64,000 nucleotides of DNA from Rugalucina vietnamica (Eukaryota; Mollusca; Bivalvia; Lucinida; Lucinidae): NCBI GenBank assembly GCA_964017185.1, contig OZ024875.1, positions 50,175,986 through 50,239,985 of the forward strand, written 5' to 3'. The notes below the pieces were generated by a model. The model was not told the origin of the DNA. It made no database searches and saw only the letters and a program-made list of their open reading frames with translations. The first letter of the stretch is position 1. Each line of letters begins with the position of its first letter. The position numbers were made by a program, and so were the translations under genes. Below are positions 1 to 11,700 of this stretch, piece after piece.

Positions 1-2182
1 CAAAACGCAGAGAAATATTCACATACAAGAAAGCTAACTGGGAGGATATAAAAAACACTATTTCGGCACAAAGTCAAGAAATTATTCATAATGATGAAAC
101 AGTAGAAGGAAAATGGAAGCAATTCAAAAACTGTATAAATGAAACTGTTAATGAAAACGTCCCAAAACGGCTCACATCTAAGAGGCATAACTTAGCGTGG
201 CTTACTAAGACAGAAAAGAAAATGATTGCTAAGAAACACAAACTTTATCAACATGCCAGGAGAACTGGAAAACAGGAAGACTGGAATAAATTCAAACAAC
301 ACAAAAACAAAACACAACGCGCGGTTCGCCAGGCTCATTGGAACTATGTGAACTCTGTACTAAATACCTCATTAGAAACTGGAAATAATAAGCCTTTCTG
401 GAATTATGTCAAATCAAAAAGAACAGATAACATTGGGGTCTCAGGCATTAAGTGCGGTGGAATTCTACACCAAGATAGCAAAGCAAAAGCAAATATCCTA
501 AACCAGCAATTTAAATCAGTGTTCACTAAAGAAAACAAAAATGAAAAACTTCCTGAAATGAAAGGAGTGAAATATGAAAGTATGAAAGACATCAACATTG
601 AAACACATGGCATTGAAAAACTTTTGAAAAACATCAACACCAAAAAAGCATGTGGACCTGATATGATTTCGAACACGGTTCTAAAAGAATGTGCAAAGGA
701 AATAGCCCCTGTGCTCAGCCATATTTTTCAACTAAGTATCGACACCGGTGAATTACCCAAAGATTGGAGAAACGCCAATGTGAGTCCCATTTTTAAGAAA
801 GGAGACCGCCACACTGCTGCCAACTATAGGCCTGTGTCTTTGACCTGTGTGTGCTGCAAACTACTGGAGCACATTGTCTGTCGTCAGATCTTAAATCACC
901 TGGAACAGCACAACATACTTACATCTCTACAACATGGCTTCCGCAGTGGACACTCGTGTGAAACACAACTTATTACTACCACAAATGACATTATGAAAAC
1001 ATTTGACAGGAAAGAACAAACTGACTTAGTAATTTTGGATTTTTCGAAAGCCTTTGATACCGTGCCCCATCGGAAACTGTTACATAAACTAAATCATTAT
1101 GGCATAGATGGAAAAGTGAACAACTGGATTAAGGCGTTTCTCATGGACAGGCAACAACAAGTAATGGTTGAAGGAGAATTTTCGGACTCTTGTTCAGTAG
1201 ATTCAGGTGTACCTCAGGGCACGGTATTGGGGCCGCTACTTTTTCTGTGTCATATAAATGATCTTCCAAACTGTGTGAAATCAACAGTGCGACTTTTTGC
1301 TGATGACTGTTTACTATATAGAACAATTAGAACAATCCAAGACCAAATCCAACTTCAGAATGACTTGAAATCTCTTGAAGAATGGGCAAGTTTGTGGGGA
1401 ATGCGGTTTAATGCGACAAAATGTTATCTCATGTCGATTCACAGAAGCCAAAAACCTTTAACATACATGTATACTTTGGACAACCATATTCTTGAAAAAG
1501 TGACTAATAATCCATATCTCGGAGTTATATTAAGTGAAGATCTGAAATGGGCTACTCACATTAATAAAATCTGTAATAAAGCTAACTCTACACTCGGCTT
1601 CATTCGAAGGAACCTAAAAAACTGTGATAAAAGTTTCAAAGAAACTGCATATATCTCATTAGTTCGTTCTGTGCTAGATTACTCATCCACTGTTTGGGAC
1701 CCTCACCTCAATAAAGATATTACTCGGATTGAAAATATACAACGTAAAGCAGCAAGATTTGTGAAAAGCGATTACAAACAGACAAGCAGTGTAACATCTA
1801 TGATGGACGAGCTGGGCTGGAAACCCCTACACGAAAGGAGAAGAGAACAACGCCTCACACTCCTCTTCAAGATCGTCAACGACCTGGTAGCTATCCCTGC
1901 CGATCAACACATCAGATACAACAACAGAACATCAAGAAACAGACACAGTAAACAACTGAAAGTTGAAAGTGCAAATTCAGACATTTATAAAAACTCATTT
2001 TTCCCAAGAACTATCATAGATTGGAATAATTTGCCACAAAGTGCTATAGACTGTGATACAGTTGAGAACTTCAAAAGAACAATCTCGCGCGATTAAGTAA
2101 CATCTGCGCACACCCCCCTGGATAATTTATGCTCAGCAAATGAGTCCATTTCCAGTACTCAACAGATACAGATACAGATTTC
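1..2182 (+). mobile_element. LINE, jockey/CR1-like, 3' portion (5' end off window)
   Basis: A non-LTR retrotransposon occupies the left edge. Its reading frame is open from the first bases and ends at 2096. A short 3' UTR follows and closes with a GATACA-type tandem tail near 2161-2180, a typical LINE 3' end. The upstream part (endonuclease and any ORF1) lies outside the window, so its length and clade cannot be settled here. Confidence 0.88.
3..2096 (+). CDS. LINE ORF2 C-terminal part: reverse transcriptase
   Basis: The frame is open from base 3 with no start in the window, so the protein is N-terminally incomplete; the first internal ATG is at 222. It encodes the polymerase of a non-LTR retrotransposon, which performs target-primed reverse transcription of its own RNA. 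Visible RT motifs, counted from the Met at 222: NYRPVSLTC in the fingers, LDFSKAFDTVPH carrying the first catalytic Asp, GVPQGTVLGPLLF near residue 329, and the FADDC active-site box near residue 358. The C-terminal part has the LDYSSTVWDPH and NNLPQSAID type motifs common to jockey/CR1-like elements. There are no internal stops, so this copy is recent or under constraint. Exact clade not assigned. Confidence 0.9.
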   Translation, partial: KRREIFTYKKANWEDIKNTISAQSQEIIHNDETVEGKWKQFKNCINETVNENVPKRLTSKRHNLAWLTKTEKKMIAKKHKLYQHARRTGKQEDWNKFKQHKNKTQRAVRQAHWNYVNSVLNTSLETGNNKPFWNYVKSKRTDNIGVSGIKCGGILHQDSKAKANILNQQFKSVFTKENKNEKLPEMKGVKYESMKDINIETHGIEKLLKNINTKKACGPDMISNTVLKECAKEIAPVLSHIFQLSIDTGELPKDWRNANVSPIFKKGDRHTAANYRPVSLTCVCCKLLEHIVCRQILNHLEQHNILTSLQHGFRSGHSCETQLITTTNDIMKTFDRKEQTDLVILDFSKAFDTVPHRKLLHKLNHYGIDGKVNNWIKAFLMDRQQQVMVEGEFSDSCSVDSGVPQGTVLGPLLFLCHINDLPNCVKSTVRLFADDCLLYRTIRTIQDQIQLQNDLKSLEEWASLWGMRFNATKCYLMSIHRSQKPLTYMYTLDNHILEKVTNNPYLGVILSEDLKWATHINKICNKANSTLGFIRRNLKNCDKSFKETAYISLVRSVLDYSSTVWDPHLNKDITRIENIQRKAARFVKSDYKQTSSVTSMMDELGWKPLHERRREQRLTLLFKIVNDLVAIPADQHIRYNNRTSRNRHSKQLKVESANSDIYKNSFFPRTIIDWNNLPQSAIDCDTVENFKRTISRD

Positions 2183-3261
2183 AAAAGCAACTGCCGATTC
2201 ATTTTCCCACCATTGGAAATCACCTGAGGAAATCCTTGACCTTTGATCCCGGTTACGTCACAAAACAAAAATAGACCATAAGAATCAAAGTGCTATAGGT
2301 ACTAAAACTGGAGTCTAGCCTCTGATGTCTCTGATAATGCAATTTCACATTATTTTTTATCTGTAGGGATCTGGTAGGGGCATTTTTCTCTGATCAGGAT
2401 ATTGGTCTTAATTTGTCCTAATAGAAGGTTGCACACATTTGATAAAAGGTCAGCAAATAAAGTTTTATGGCCAGAATGATTTTTTTGAAAGTGATTTGTT
2501 GCCTTGACAAAGGAGATAATCCCTGATAATGAAAATGCATAGTTTTGAAATTTTTATTTGATCATGAAGATTCAATTTCAAGTATGTCACTTTGTTGAGC
2601 AATCATAACAAAATGATAAGAATTTATTTATTTTTTTTTATATATATATTTTTTTTTATTTATTTATTTATTTATTTATTTTTTTTTTTGAAAAATAATT
2701 ATCTCCCTTCTATGAAACTTTTCTGAAAAGAAATTGTGACTAGTGAGGACAAAAAAAAATGAATCTGTGAAATAGAAAGGCACTTTAATATTAAAATCAC
2801 AGGCAAAACAATCAGATTCTACGAAAAATATTTTTTTTCCACTACCCACTGAGCTGCAGGTAATATCATTCATAAGCCAAGTGGTTTCAAAGATCTTTGA
2901 TAATGTTGGACAAACAAATGGCTGTTCATGTGTATTATAAGCTCACCATGTGAACCTGATGACTCAGGTGAGCTAAAAATAAAACTGGGCACAAGTTTAT
3001 TTGAAGGAAAAGTAAACCATCACTACCAAAAAGGCATTGAACTGATCAAAACACAGCAGAGGTTTTCTGAAGCCTAAAGGCACATTCTAGAGGCACTATA
3101 ACTCATATAAGCATGGTGTCCTATTTACAATAATAATCTCTATATTTTTGGAGGATAACGTATTTAGGATGAATACCATTCTTCCATATGGTCCTCCAGG
3201 AGTGAATACAGACATTATTATCAGACCTTTGTATTTATTCAGACATTTTTCATATTTTTCG
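2183..3261. other. AT-rich intergenic stretch, no gene seen
   Basis: The sequence is AT-rich, with long A/T homopolymer runs around 2630-2700. It lies between the LINE tail and a SINE. No open frame with recognisable protein similarity was seen, and short frames here look like chance. Confidence 0.5.
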
Positions 3262-3430
3262 TTAGACATGCAATGTTAGAGATGATGTATTTTCTGGAGA
3301 AGAGAAGCCAGTGTTTGCCTTATAATGTTGAGCACCAAGCAAGGCAGCCACTGGTATGACGCGGCCAGTAATTGGACCCACAACCTCCCGATCCCAAAGC
3401 AGACACTCTAACAATGACACTATAGGGACC
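3262..3430 (-). mobile_element. tRNA-derived SINE, family S1, copy 1
   Basis: On the minus strand this begins with a GGTCCC head, a decayed box A/B region and a body reading CCAGTGGCTGCCTTGCTTGG followed by an AAGGCAAACACTGGCTTCTC-type stretch. Better-preserved plus-strand copies lie at 13894 and 45650. The box B is degenerate, so this is an old copy. Confidence 0.75.
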
Positions 3431-3705
3431 GCTATGGGACATAGGCAAACAGTATAGCCCCAGATGTGACGCAGCATTCTGCGGCGTCCCATCTGGAGCT
3501 ATTTTGTTTGCTTAAGAAGATTTTCATCAAAACATGGAATAATTTAAAATTACACCTGAAGCCCCTGAAAATTTAAGTGGACTCACCCAAATGATAACCA
3601 TGGGCAAGCCCATTCATCATGTAAGGGTTAAAATTAGGATGATGATAAAGAGACAACACAGAATGAGTCTAGAGATAGTTTGTATTCAATACATGTAAAA
3701 ATTAA

Positions 3706-4591
3706 GGATGTTCGCTGCTAACATTTGACATTTCGGAACTTCCGGTTTTTCTTTTGTTGAATATCTCGAAAACGGTTGCAGATATTTTTCTAATATTTTA
3801 TATTTGGATACATATTGATGATATGCATTGAATGAGTCATAAAAATTGTCAATCTAAGGAACTTCATTTGGTAGGGTAGATTAAACTTGAATATTACACA
3901 TCTTCAAATTAATTGCACGAGTTCGATGTTTGTTTTAGCGGCAGTATATGTGTATATGGTCTTCTAAGTCGGTCTTTCTGACGTTGGTGTGCTAGTTTTA
4001 AAATTTTAGGTGGTTTTATGAAATGGGCTTTAAGAAACGAAACAGACAAAAAAGGCTTAAAATGGCGATTTTCAAGTTGTTGGTTCTCTCTTATATGTAC
4101 ACTACCCTATATATTTCTTTCTTTTATTCGAACAATATTACGAAGTTCTATCTTGTGTGAAAATACAAGAAAAAGTTTGAATCTACAAATAGGGGTTTGG
4201 CACATTTCAAAATATTGATTTTTTCCGACTTTTCAAGTATGGGGGTAGGGTTGGAAAACGACTCGTAAAATTTTGTCATCCACTTGAAGTTGCAAATTTT
4301 TCATTGCTTTTGGTCCAAAATAGTCTGCATTACGTAAATATTATGAATTTTGAAAGCATTCTAGGTGTATTTTTGTTCAAGACAGGTATGCTTCAAAGAA
4401 TTGAAATTTAAATTATTTTTTCTGAATTTAAAACAAAGTGTTCAGAGGACTCATTCACAGGCCTGTAGCTCGAAAAAATGCACACTACCCTATACTTATT
4501 TTGTTTTCAAATGTCTTGTGTTGTAATTTGGAATCAAAAAAGAGTGGTTAGAAAAAAAGTTTGAATACTTTTTCATTGGCAGCAAACATCC
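3706..4591. mobile_element. TTAA-flanked MITE, family P, copy 1
   Basis: Terminal inverted repeats GGATGTTCGCTGC and GCAGCaAACATCC are flanked on both sides by TTAA (3702-3705 and 4592-4595), the target duplication used by piggyBac-type transposases. It has no transposase frame. A 944-bp sister at 57789-58732 aligns over its whole length; this copy lacks an internal block of roughly 57 bp. It lies about 340 bp downstream of the DIABLO stop codon. The termini do not start with the CC typical of piggyBac, so the superfamily assignment rests mainly on TTAA. Confidence 0.8.
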
Positions 4592-4928
4592 TTAAGTTCT
4601 GTATACCTTCAAGAGAGGCAACTCCTACAAATTTTTACAACTTTGGTCGGTCAAAAACACATGATCAAACCTGGCATTTCCCTATCTAAATGCAAACACA
4701 ACCTACTTCCCTATCAAAGACAGGCTGTAGCAGACAGCACATTCATAAATCTGAAGTTACTTCCTTTTTAAACTCTGCAAGACAAGCAAGGAAGCAAGAG
4801 GTACAAATTTTTAATGACTGGTATGCTGCAGCACATGATACACAGTGGTGCCTCTCATTCCCAGAATGGACACTACCTACAATGCTAACTACATGTATTC
4901 TGTCTGAACATCAGCACATCTGTCGATA

Positions 4929-7900
4929 TCAAGTACCAAGTTCTTCATTTTCAGTTCTTGAATCCCCATTGTTACTATTTTCACCGATATTAATAACTGT
5001 TTCTTCATTATTTGTGTCTTCAGTTTTTTCAACAGTTGAATGTTTTTCCGCCTCTTCTTGTTCCTTTTCCTTCTTTTTGTTTTGTTCTTCTGCATGTTTT
5101 GTTTCAACTTCGACTGTTTTTGCTTCAATTTCTCTCAATCTTAGTTCTGCTTTTTCACTTTCCAGTTTTGACTGTTTTAAAAAAGTGTCTACTTTATTGA
5201 GCCGGTCACCAGCACAACTTCCTGACAACTCTTCACCTGAAAATATAATAGGTGTCTAATCATAAGAAAACCTGTCTTCAACTTTCAGACCAACCATTAC
5301 GAAAACATGCCCATGCAATATACAGAATTTTTTTTGGTTGTAAAAAAAAAATCTAAAATTTCACTAGAATTGTTTTTGATATTTTTCTAATTTTTGCTCA
5401 AAACATAGATTGTGGGTACTCGGCGAGGCCGTTCTAACGAGTACCCACAATCTATGTTTTGGAGCAAAAACAAGTACAGTCCAAGCCCTGTATTAAGCAA
5501 GCACCTGCCTTAAGCAAGCACTTTCATTTCACCCCAATTGATTTTACATGTAAATGAACCTCTATTAAGCAAGCACCTGTCTTATGTGGCCAGAGACCAC
5601 TAGTTTCTGTCCCAATTGTGGCTTTAAGCAGCCACTCATTTCATCAATTACATAGAAAAGAAATATTTTGACATTGGTATTTAAACTCTTGTTAGGTGTC
5701 AAAATTGTCTTCACACCTTCCAGATGCCATAATTCATTGTTCATTGTCTCAAAAGATAATCCTAGACAGATTGTCTGGGCATTTTGGAAAACTCATTAAC
5801 AGTTACCACTGACAGTGACAGTGCTATTACATTGCATCTATTTCTAGCCAATATGGTTTGGTTAGGACAGCCACCGTAGTGTTAGAACATAACCTCTATT
5901 AAGCAAGCACCTGTCTTAAACAAGCAATTTTAGTGGTTCCCTTGGCCGCTTGCTTAAGACAGGTTGGACTGTATACCCCTCTCATACCCCAGTTTTTTGG
6001 GTGGGGTTCAAGGCCGTATACATTACACAGACATGTTTTCTTGATGTTAGGCTGCACAACCACATATGACAGCTATATTTAAGAAATAGATCAGCTCTAG
6101 CAGTGAATTGTTGAGTAATAATTCACTGTTTGTCGGTCAGTTGTAAAGAAGATCAAATCACGAGCGCGTAGCGCGAGTGATTTATCTTCTTACAACTGAC
6201 CGACAAACAGTGGATTATTACTCAACAATTCACGCACTTGAGCTGATCTATTTCGATTCTAACACACAATAAACGGAATAAATGTTGCTGAAACCGTCGA
6301 TATCGTTCAGCTTTCCGCCATTGCATTGCAGATATCCCGCCAAATATTTGACTGTAATGCTGATATTTACACAGTTATTACGTTTGTTGTGCGCTAAAAC
6401 GACATTTCACCGTCTAACGCTGCTTTGTGGGATAGCTGACGTCACAAATGCCGCAAAGTAACGTCAGGCTTATTCGCCCAGTGAAATTGTTGCACAATAT
6501 AACACATTTTTTACCATTGGCTATATAGGCGAGGTGTGTTAGAATGAGGTTTATACCATGTAGTTCCGAATTTAGGAAGTAGCAAGATTGTGAATGAATG
6601 TATCTGTAAGATGCACCAATATTAAATCCGTTTAAAAATGGTTATGTTTTTCAATCAGTTCAGGTAGTGGTTGAACTTTGCTCATAAAAATGAACCTTTG
6701 CTGTATGTTGCATCTATGTCACTAGTACTTCTTAGAACAATTTCCATGTGTGCACTAAAGCTGAGCTTAACTAGAAGTCACTTAGTGTTTTGATGATACC
6801 TACCTGTAATGAATACCACATTATATCCCTCTTTTTACAGTAATACAGACTGGGATGTATAGGTGTATACAATTTTTGTTATTTCTGTTCCAAAACATAG
6901 TTTGTGGATACTTGTTAGAACCGCCTCAGCAAGGAGGTTCATAAACTTGTACCCATAATCTATGTTTTGAGTAAAAATAAGAAAAAAGATTAATTTTTTC
7001 AACTGAAAATTTTCAATTTTTAGAGCCTGGGAAAAATCTGTATATTACATGGGCATGTTTTTGTTATTTGAGCCGCGTCGTGAAAAAAGGGATTATTGCC
7101 TATGCGAAAACAAAGGCGCAGATCAGCGCCTTTGTTTTCACTACACGGATAGTACAATTTCTCTTCTTCTTAAATCCGAAATTTCAAGCTTCTAGCCTTC
7201 TTCTGTGACTGTAGGGGCCAGTTTGTGTCAGACCTGGTCAGAAACCTCGAAGACCGATTTTCTAGGGTCGTGGCCCACTTGATACCTACCTGCCATGTAA
7301 GCTATTTCTGCAGCAGCATTGACCAGGTTGACAGCACTCATCATCATTAACTCAAGATCCTGTAATAAAACAAACAAACTGTTGTTACCTTAACTTTCCA
7401 ATATTGGCATCTTTTAAAATCTGTTGGTTTTTTTTTTTTTGTTTGTTTGTTGGTTTTTTTTGTTTTTTTTTTTTCCCATGGATGTCTACATGTTAGTAGG
7501 TATACTTTAAATTCAATTTAAATGGTCTGCAAATTGCTTTTTGGTTACAATCATTATTGAGGGAAGAGACTACATTTGTACCACAAAGACTTAAAAAATA
7601 TTCTACATATACAGTTGAATATTATAATTTTGATTTTAAAATTAACAAATTTACCAAGCATTTTAGGTAGCAATAAGGAGGCAGCTCAAAGCACAAAATG
7701 CACCAAAGCAAATGTGCTAAAACTGGAAAATATATCATCAAAGCATGGGATATATTTGATATACTGTACTTTGAGCATAATCAAGGTTGGGGCACGCTTC
7801 TGTACATAAAGACCAGGTTGCTTGAATGATTGGAATAATTAATCAAAGTTATAGTTGTCAATTTTTTTTAATTTTTACAATTACACATACTTGTTTCTTT

Positions 7901-8637
7901 TGTTTAGCTTTAGCAACAAGGGCCCGACCCTCAAGAATCAGCTCCCATATTCTTTCTTCTTCTTGTTTATGACCAAGAACTTGTAACTTGTACTCCATCA
8001 GTACAACCAAGGCAAATAAAGCCTGGAAATAAATTAATATTATGAAAACCAGAAATTATTATCAGGCTCTTATTCCAAATGTCAAACCAGCAAAGCCCTA
8101 TACATGTACCTCAGGGACAACACTGCTTGCTGTTCAAATCCATTTGTATCTTTTATAAAAGTTAATGTACATATTTTAAGGCATTTATTCCATGATTTAA
8201 CCAGCTTAAATGATTCCAAACCATGTAGAACACTAATTTCAAAAGAAAGAAAAACAAAAGTTTGGGCAGGAGGTAAAATGATAGTAGGTAAATATGAAAC
8301 CATAGATATTTTATGGCCAACATTATTCATCATTAAACAAATGACCAATCTGTTTCACAGCCAATCTATCAGAACTCTTTTGAATTATGTAGCACTATAT
8401 GCCATCTGTTTCTTTTATCTAGTGTTAACCTATATGTACATATAGAGTAACAAGGATAGCTTTTAAAAAAGCTAGAAGCGGCTCGTTTAGCATTTTGTAT
8501 TATGACCACATCATTTTGGAAATCTATTCATTTTTTAAACAAATAAACTTGTATGCTAGTGGTTTCTGAGAAAACAAATTTCTTATTTTGATGTGCATGA
8601 GCTGAAGATTACTCTCACACTGATCTCATGAGAATTA

Positions 8638-8731
<94 letters not shown>

Positions 8732-11700
8732 TTCCGTTACACTTTTATAGGCTAGAAACGGCTGTGTGTGCATGAACATAATGGACGAGTGGGATAAAAA
8801 ATATGTTGATTTCCGACCCACACTAATCAGTCATTAAGTAGGCATAAGCCACAGTACTGCTTGCAATGAAATAGCTATAGAAATCAGAGGTGTTTCGGAG
8901 GCGAACAGACATGGTCCAATGTATGGAAGTCGTGTACATGGTTTACTTGGTGTGAATTGTGTCAGTGAAAGTGGGGTCCCTTTGATCACGGTGCGAAACC
9001 TTCTGCTTGCGGTTTGCCAGATGGTTTTTTCTTGTTAACCTCCCGTTTTCGTACCACCCACTTATATGAGCTGAAATTATCTTAAAAGGGACATAAAATT
9101 GAATTAAACTAGAAAAAGTGCCTTGAGAGGCACATATACCCCCGGCTGGTAGCCACCAAGCCCCCTCCCTACCCCCTACACATACAACCCGGCACTTGCT
9201 CACCCCTGACATTGAACCTCAAATCTCCAATGAAAGACAGTTCCTTAACAAGTACACCTTAGAAATAAGCACTGTAAAGCACTTTGCATACAAACATGGG
9301 GGAGTGGAGTTTAAGAAAGACAGATCTATTTTAGAGTAGTATACAGAGCTGACGTGTATACTCAATCTAGGACATAATCACGGACATTGTGGGTCAGGTC
9401 CTCAGTCCTAGATTGAAATGAAAATAAATTGTCATTCTTAAAAAAAAAAAAAAAAAAAAAAAAAACAAGAAAAAAAAAAACCTTTTACCAGACCTTGACC
9501 TCAAGTCACCCCCCACCCCCATGCACGGATCCTAGGGTCTAACCCTTATGTGGTACCTATGTTGTAAGCATGAATGCTTTCTGACATATGGTTGTCAAGA
9601 TATAGACCTACAGACTACTAATCTTGGAAACTATTGTATTTTATAAATGTGTCCTAGATTTTGACCTCCGGCCCCACCCCTAGAGTTTGGTGCCATGGAA
9701 TTTAATTCAACCCTAAAGGGTATCTATAATCCAAATAGGAATGCATTCCTATAAGTATTTGTTGATATATGAACTTAGTGAAGAAAAAACACTATGTAAA
9801 TAGCACATTTTCAAGGTGACCTAGATTTTGAACTCTAGCCCCACCCCCGGGCAAGGACCCTGGGGTCCGAAATCATGGAAACAAAGCAAACCCCATAGGG
9901 TACCTAAATTCCAAATACTAATGGTTTCTGATAATTAACTCATGAGATGTACACTACCAGAGAAACTTTAACCAAAACTTTGATAAAAATTAAAGGTGAC
10001 CTAGATTTTGACCTCCAGCCCCACCCCCGGGCATGGACCCTGGGGTCCGAACTCATGGAAACAAAGCAAACCCTATAGGGTACCTATGGTCCAAAAATGA
10101 ATGGTTTCTGATCATTGGTTCATGAGATATACACCACTAGAGAAACTTTAACCAAAACTTTGACGTAAATTCTACGAACGTTCCGGAATTACGAACGAAC
10201 TAACTAACTAACGAACATACGAACGGACAAACCGAAAAGCGAAAACTATATACCCGTCGGCATAAATGCCGGGGGTATAAAAATAAAAAAGGCCGAGTGG
10301 ACTTGGTAAGACCTAAAAGTAAAAAGGCAGAGATGACCTGCTTCCTGGATTTCCTGTTCGGTAATTAGTCGACCCTTACGGCCCCGGTATCAGCATACGC
10401 AAAATGGTCTACATCCGAACTTTGCTTAAAAGAAAAATGATGATTGGCTGGATTTCATTAAACCAATCGCTGCTGACGTTTAAAACATCACATGTTTTCG
10501 GCTTACCGGATGACTAACTAGTGTAGATCGGAAACCAACCTGTGTAGTCATGCGGAGTGTTCGGTATTTTTCGTGACACTGGCTATCCGCACGACGGTAC
10601 CGTCGTGCGGATAAGCGGCGTTATCCGCACGACAGGGAAATCGATATCCAAATGTTAAGTATGTTTAGAAATTGATACATTTTAAGTTGAAAAATATATT
10701 ACACTGGCTTCAAAACTGAAACAGTATATTACACATGCAGGATTTTTTGCCTTTTAATTAACAAAAGTGTAATTTTGCTGAAATTGGCTTACCTGTAAAT
10801 TTACCTGTAAAATCAGTCATGCGTATGCGTAAATGAGAAAGTAAAATTTTATCGTTACCTAAATAATAAAATAATGCGGTAATCCAAAAGACTTAACAGC
10901 CTTTGATTTTAACAATCGAGTATGGAAACATTTCAGTAACACAATAAAAAAAAAATGCAATGATTATATTTTTATCCGCTGTTACAAATCTATTGTGATT
11001 ACATCAGCTGGATTAATCAAGTCAAACTAGTTTTCTTATTCATAATTAACAAAAATGTTAATTTTGAATGTATTTCAATAGCTAAACACATAATTATTTT
11101 ATTTAATGACAAATTAAAAGTTTAATGCATACGTAAGCTTATTAGAAAATCTTATACTCCCGTCGTGCCGATAGCCAATACCTGTAGCATTGGCTATCCG
11201 CACGACAGTCGGGCCGATAATGCCGCTTATCCGCACGACCGTCGTGCGGATAACGCAGCTTATCGGAAGGACCGTCGTGCGGATAGCCTCAGCCATTTTT
11301 CGTAGGTTCCCAGCCAAAATCCTATCGTATATTCGGCTCGTCGAGACGAGCCGAAAATATGTACTTTCATATAGCCCTCTTATTTTTAAGACATATTTGG
11401 GAAACTGGTTAGTAAATAAAGCAGATCTAGACATGTATGATCAAGCTTTAACTATTTGTCCAAGGTGTAACTGACTGCAGCTTTCCACAACATAACTGAG
11501 ATATACTTGATTAAGGGGTAATTACAGAATTTACAGTAAATAATTTGTGAATTATAATGTCACAGAAGTGTAAATAACAGTTAAACTTTCAGATCATTTT
11601 TGTACATCCTTACCTCGGCATACTGATTCTCTGCCTTGTCAAGCCCTGAGGCTATAAATGCTATGAGATTGCTGGACTGTTCAACTGAGGCGATACTGGT

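Noticed and set aside
11114..11474. Overlapping frames on both strands reading I-R-T-T-V-V-R-I
   Set aside because: By-products of the CCGCACGAC palindromes.
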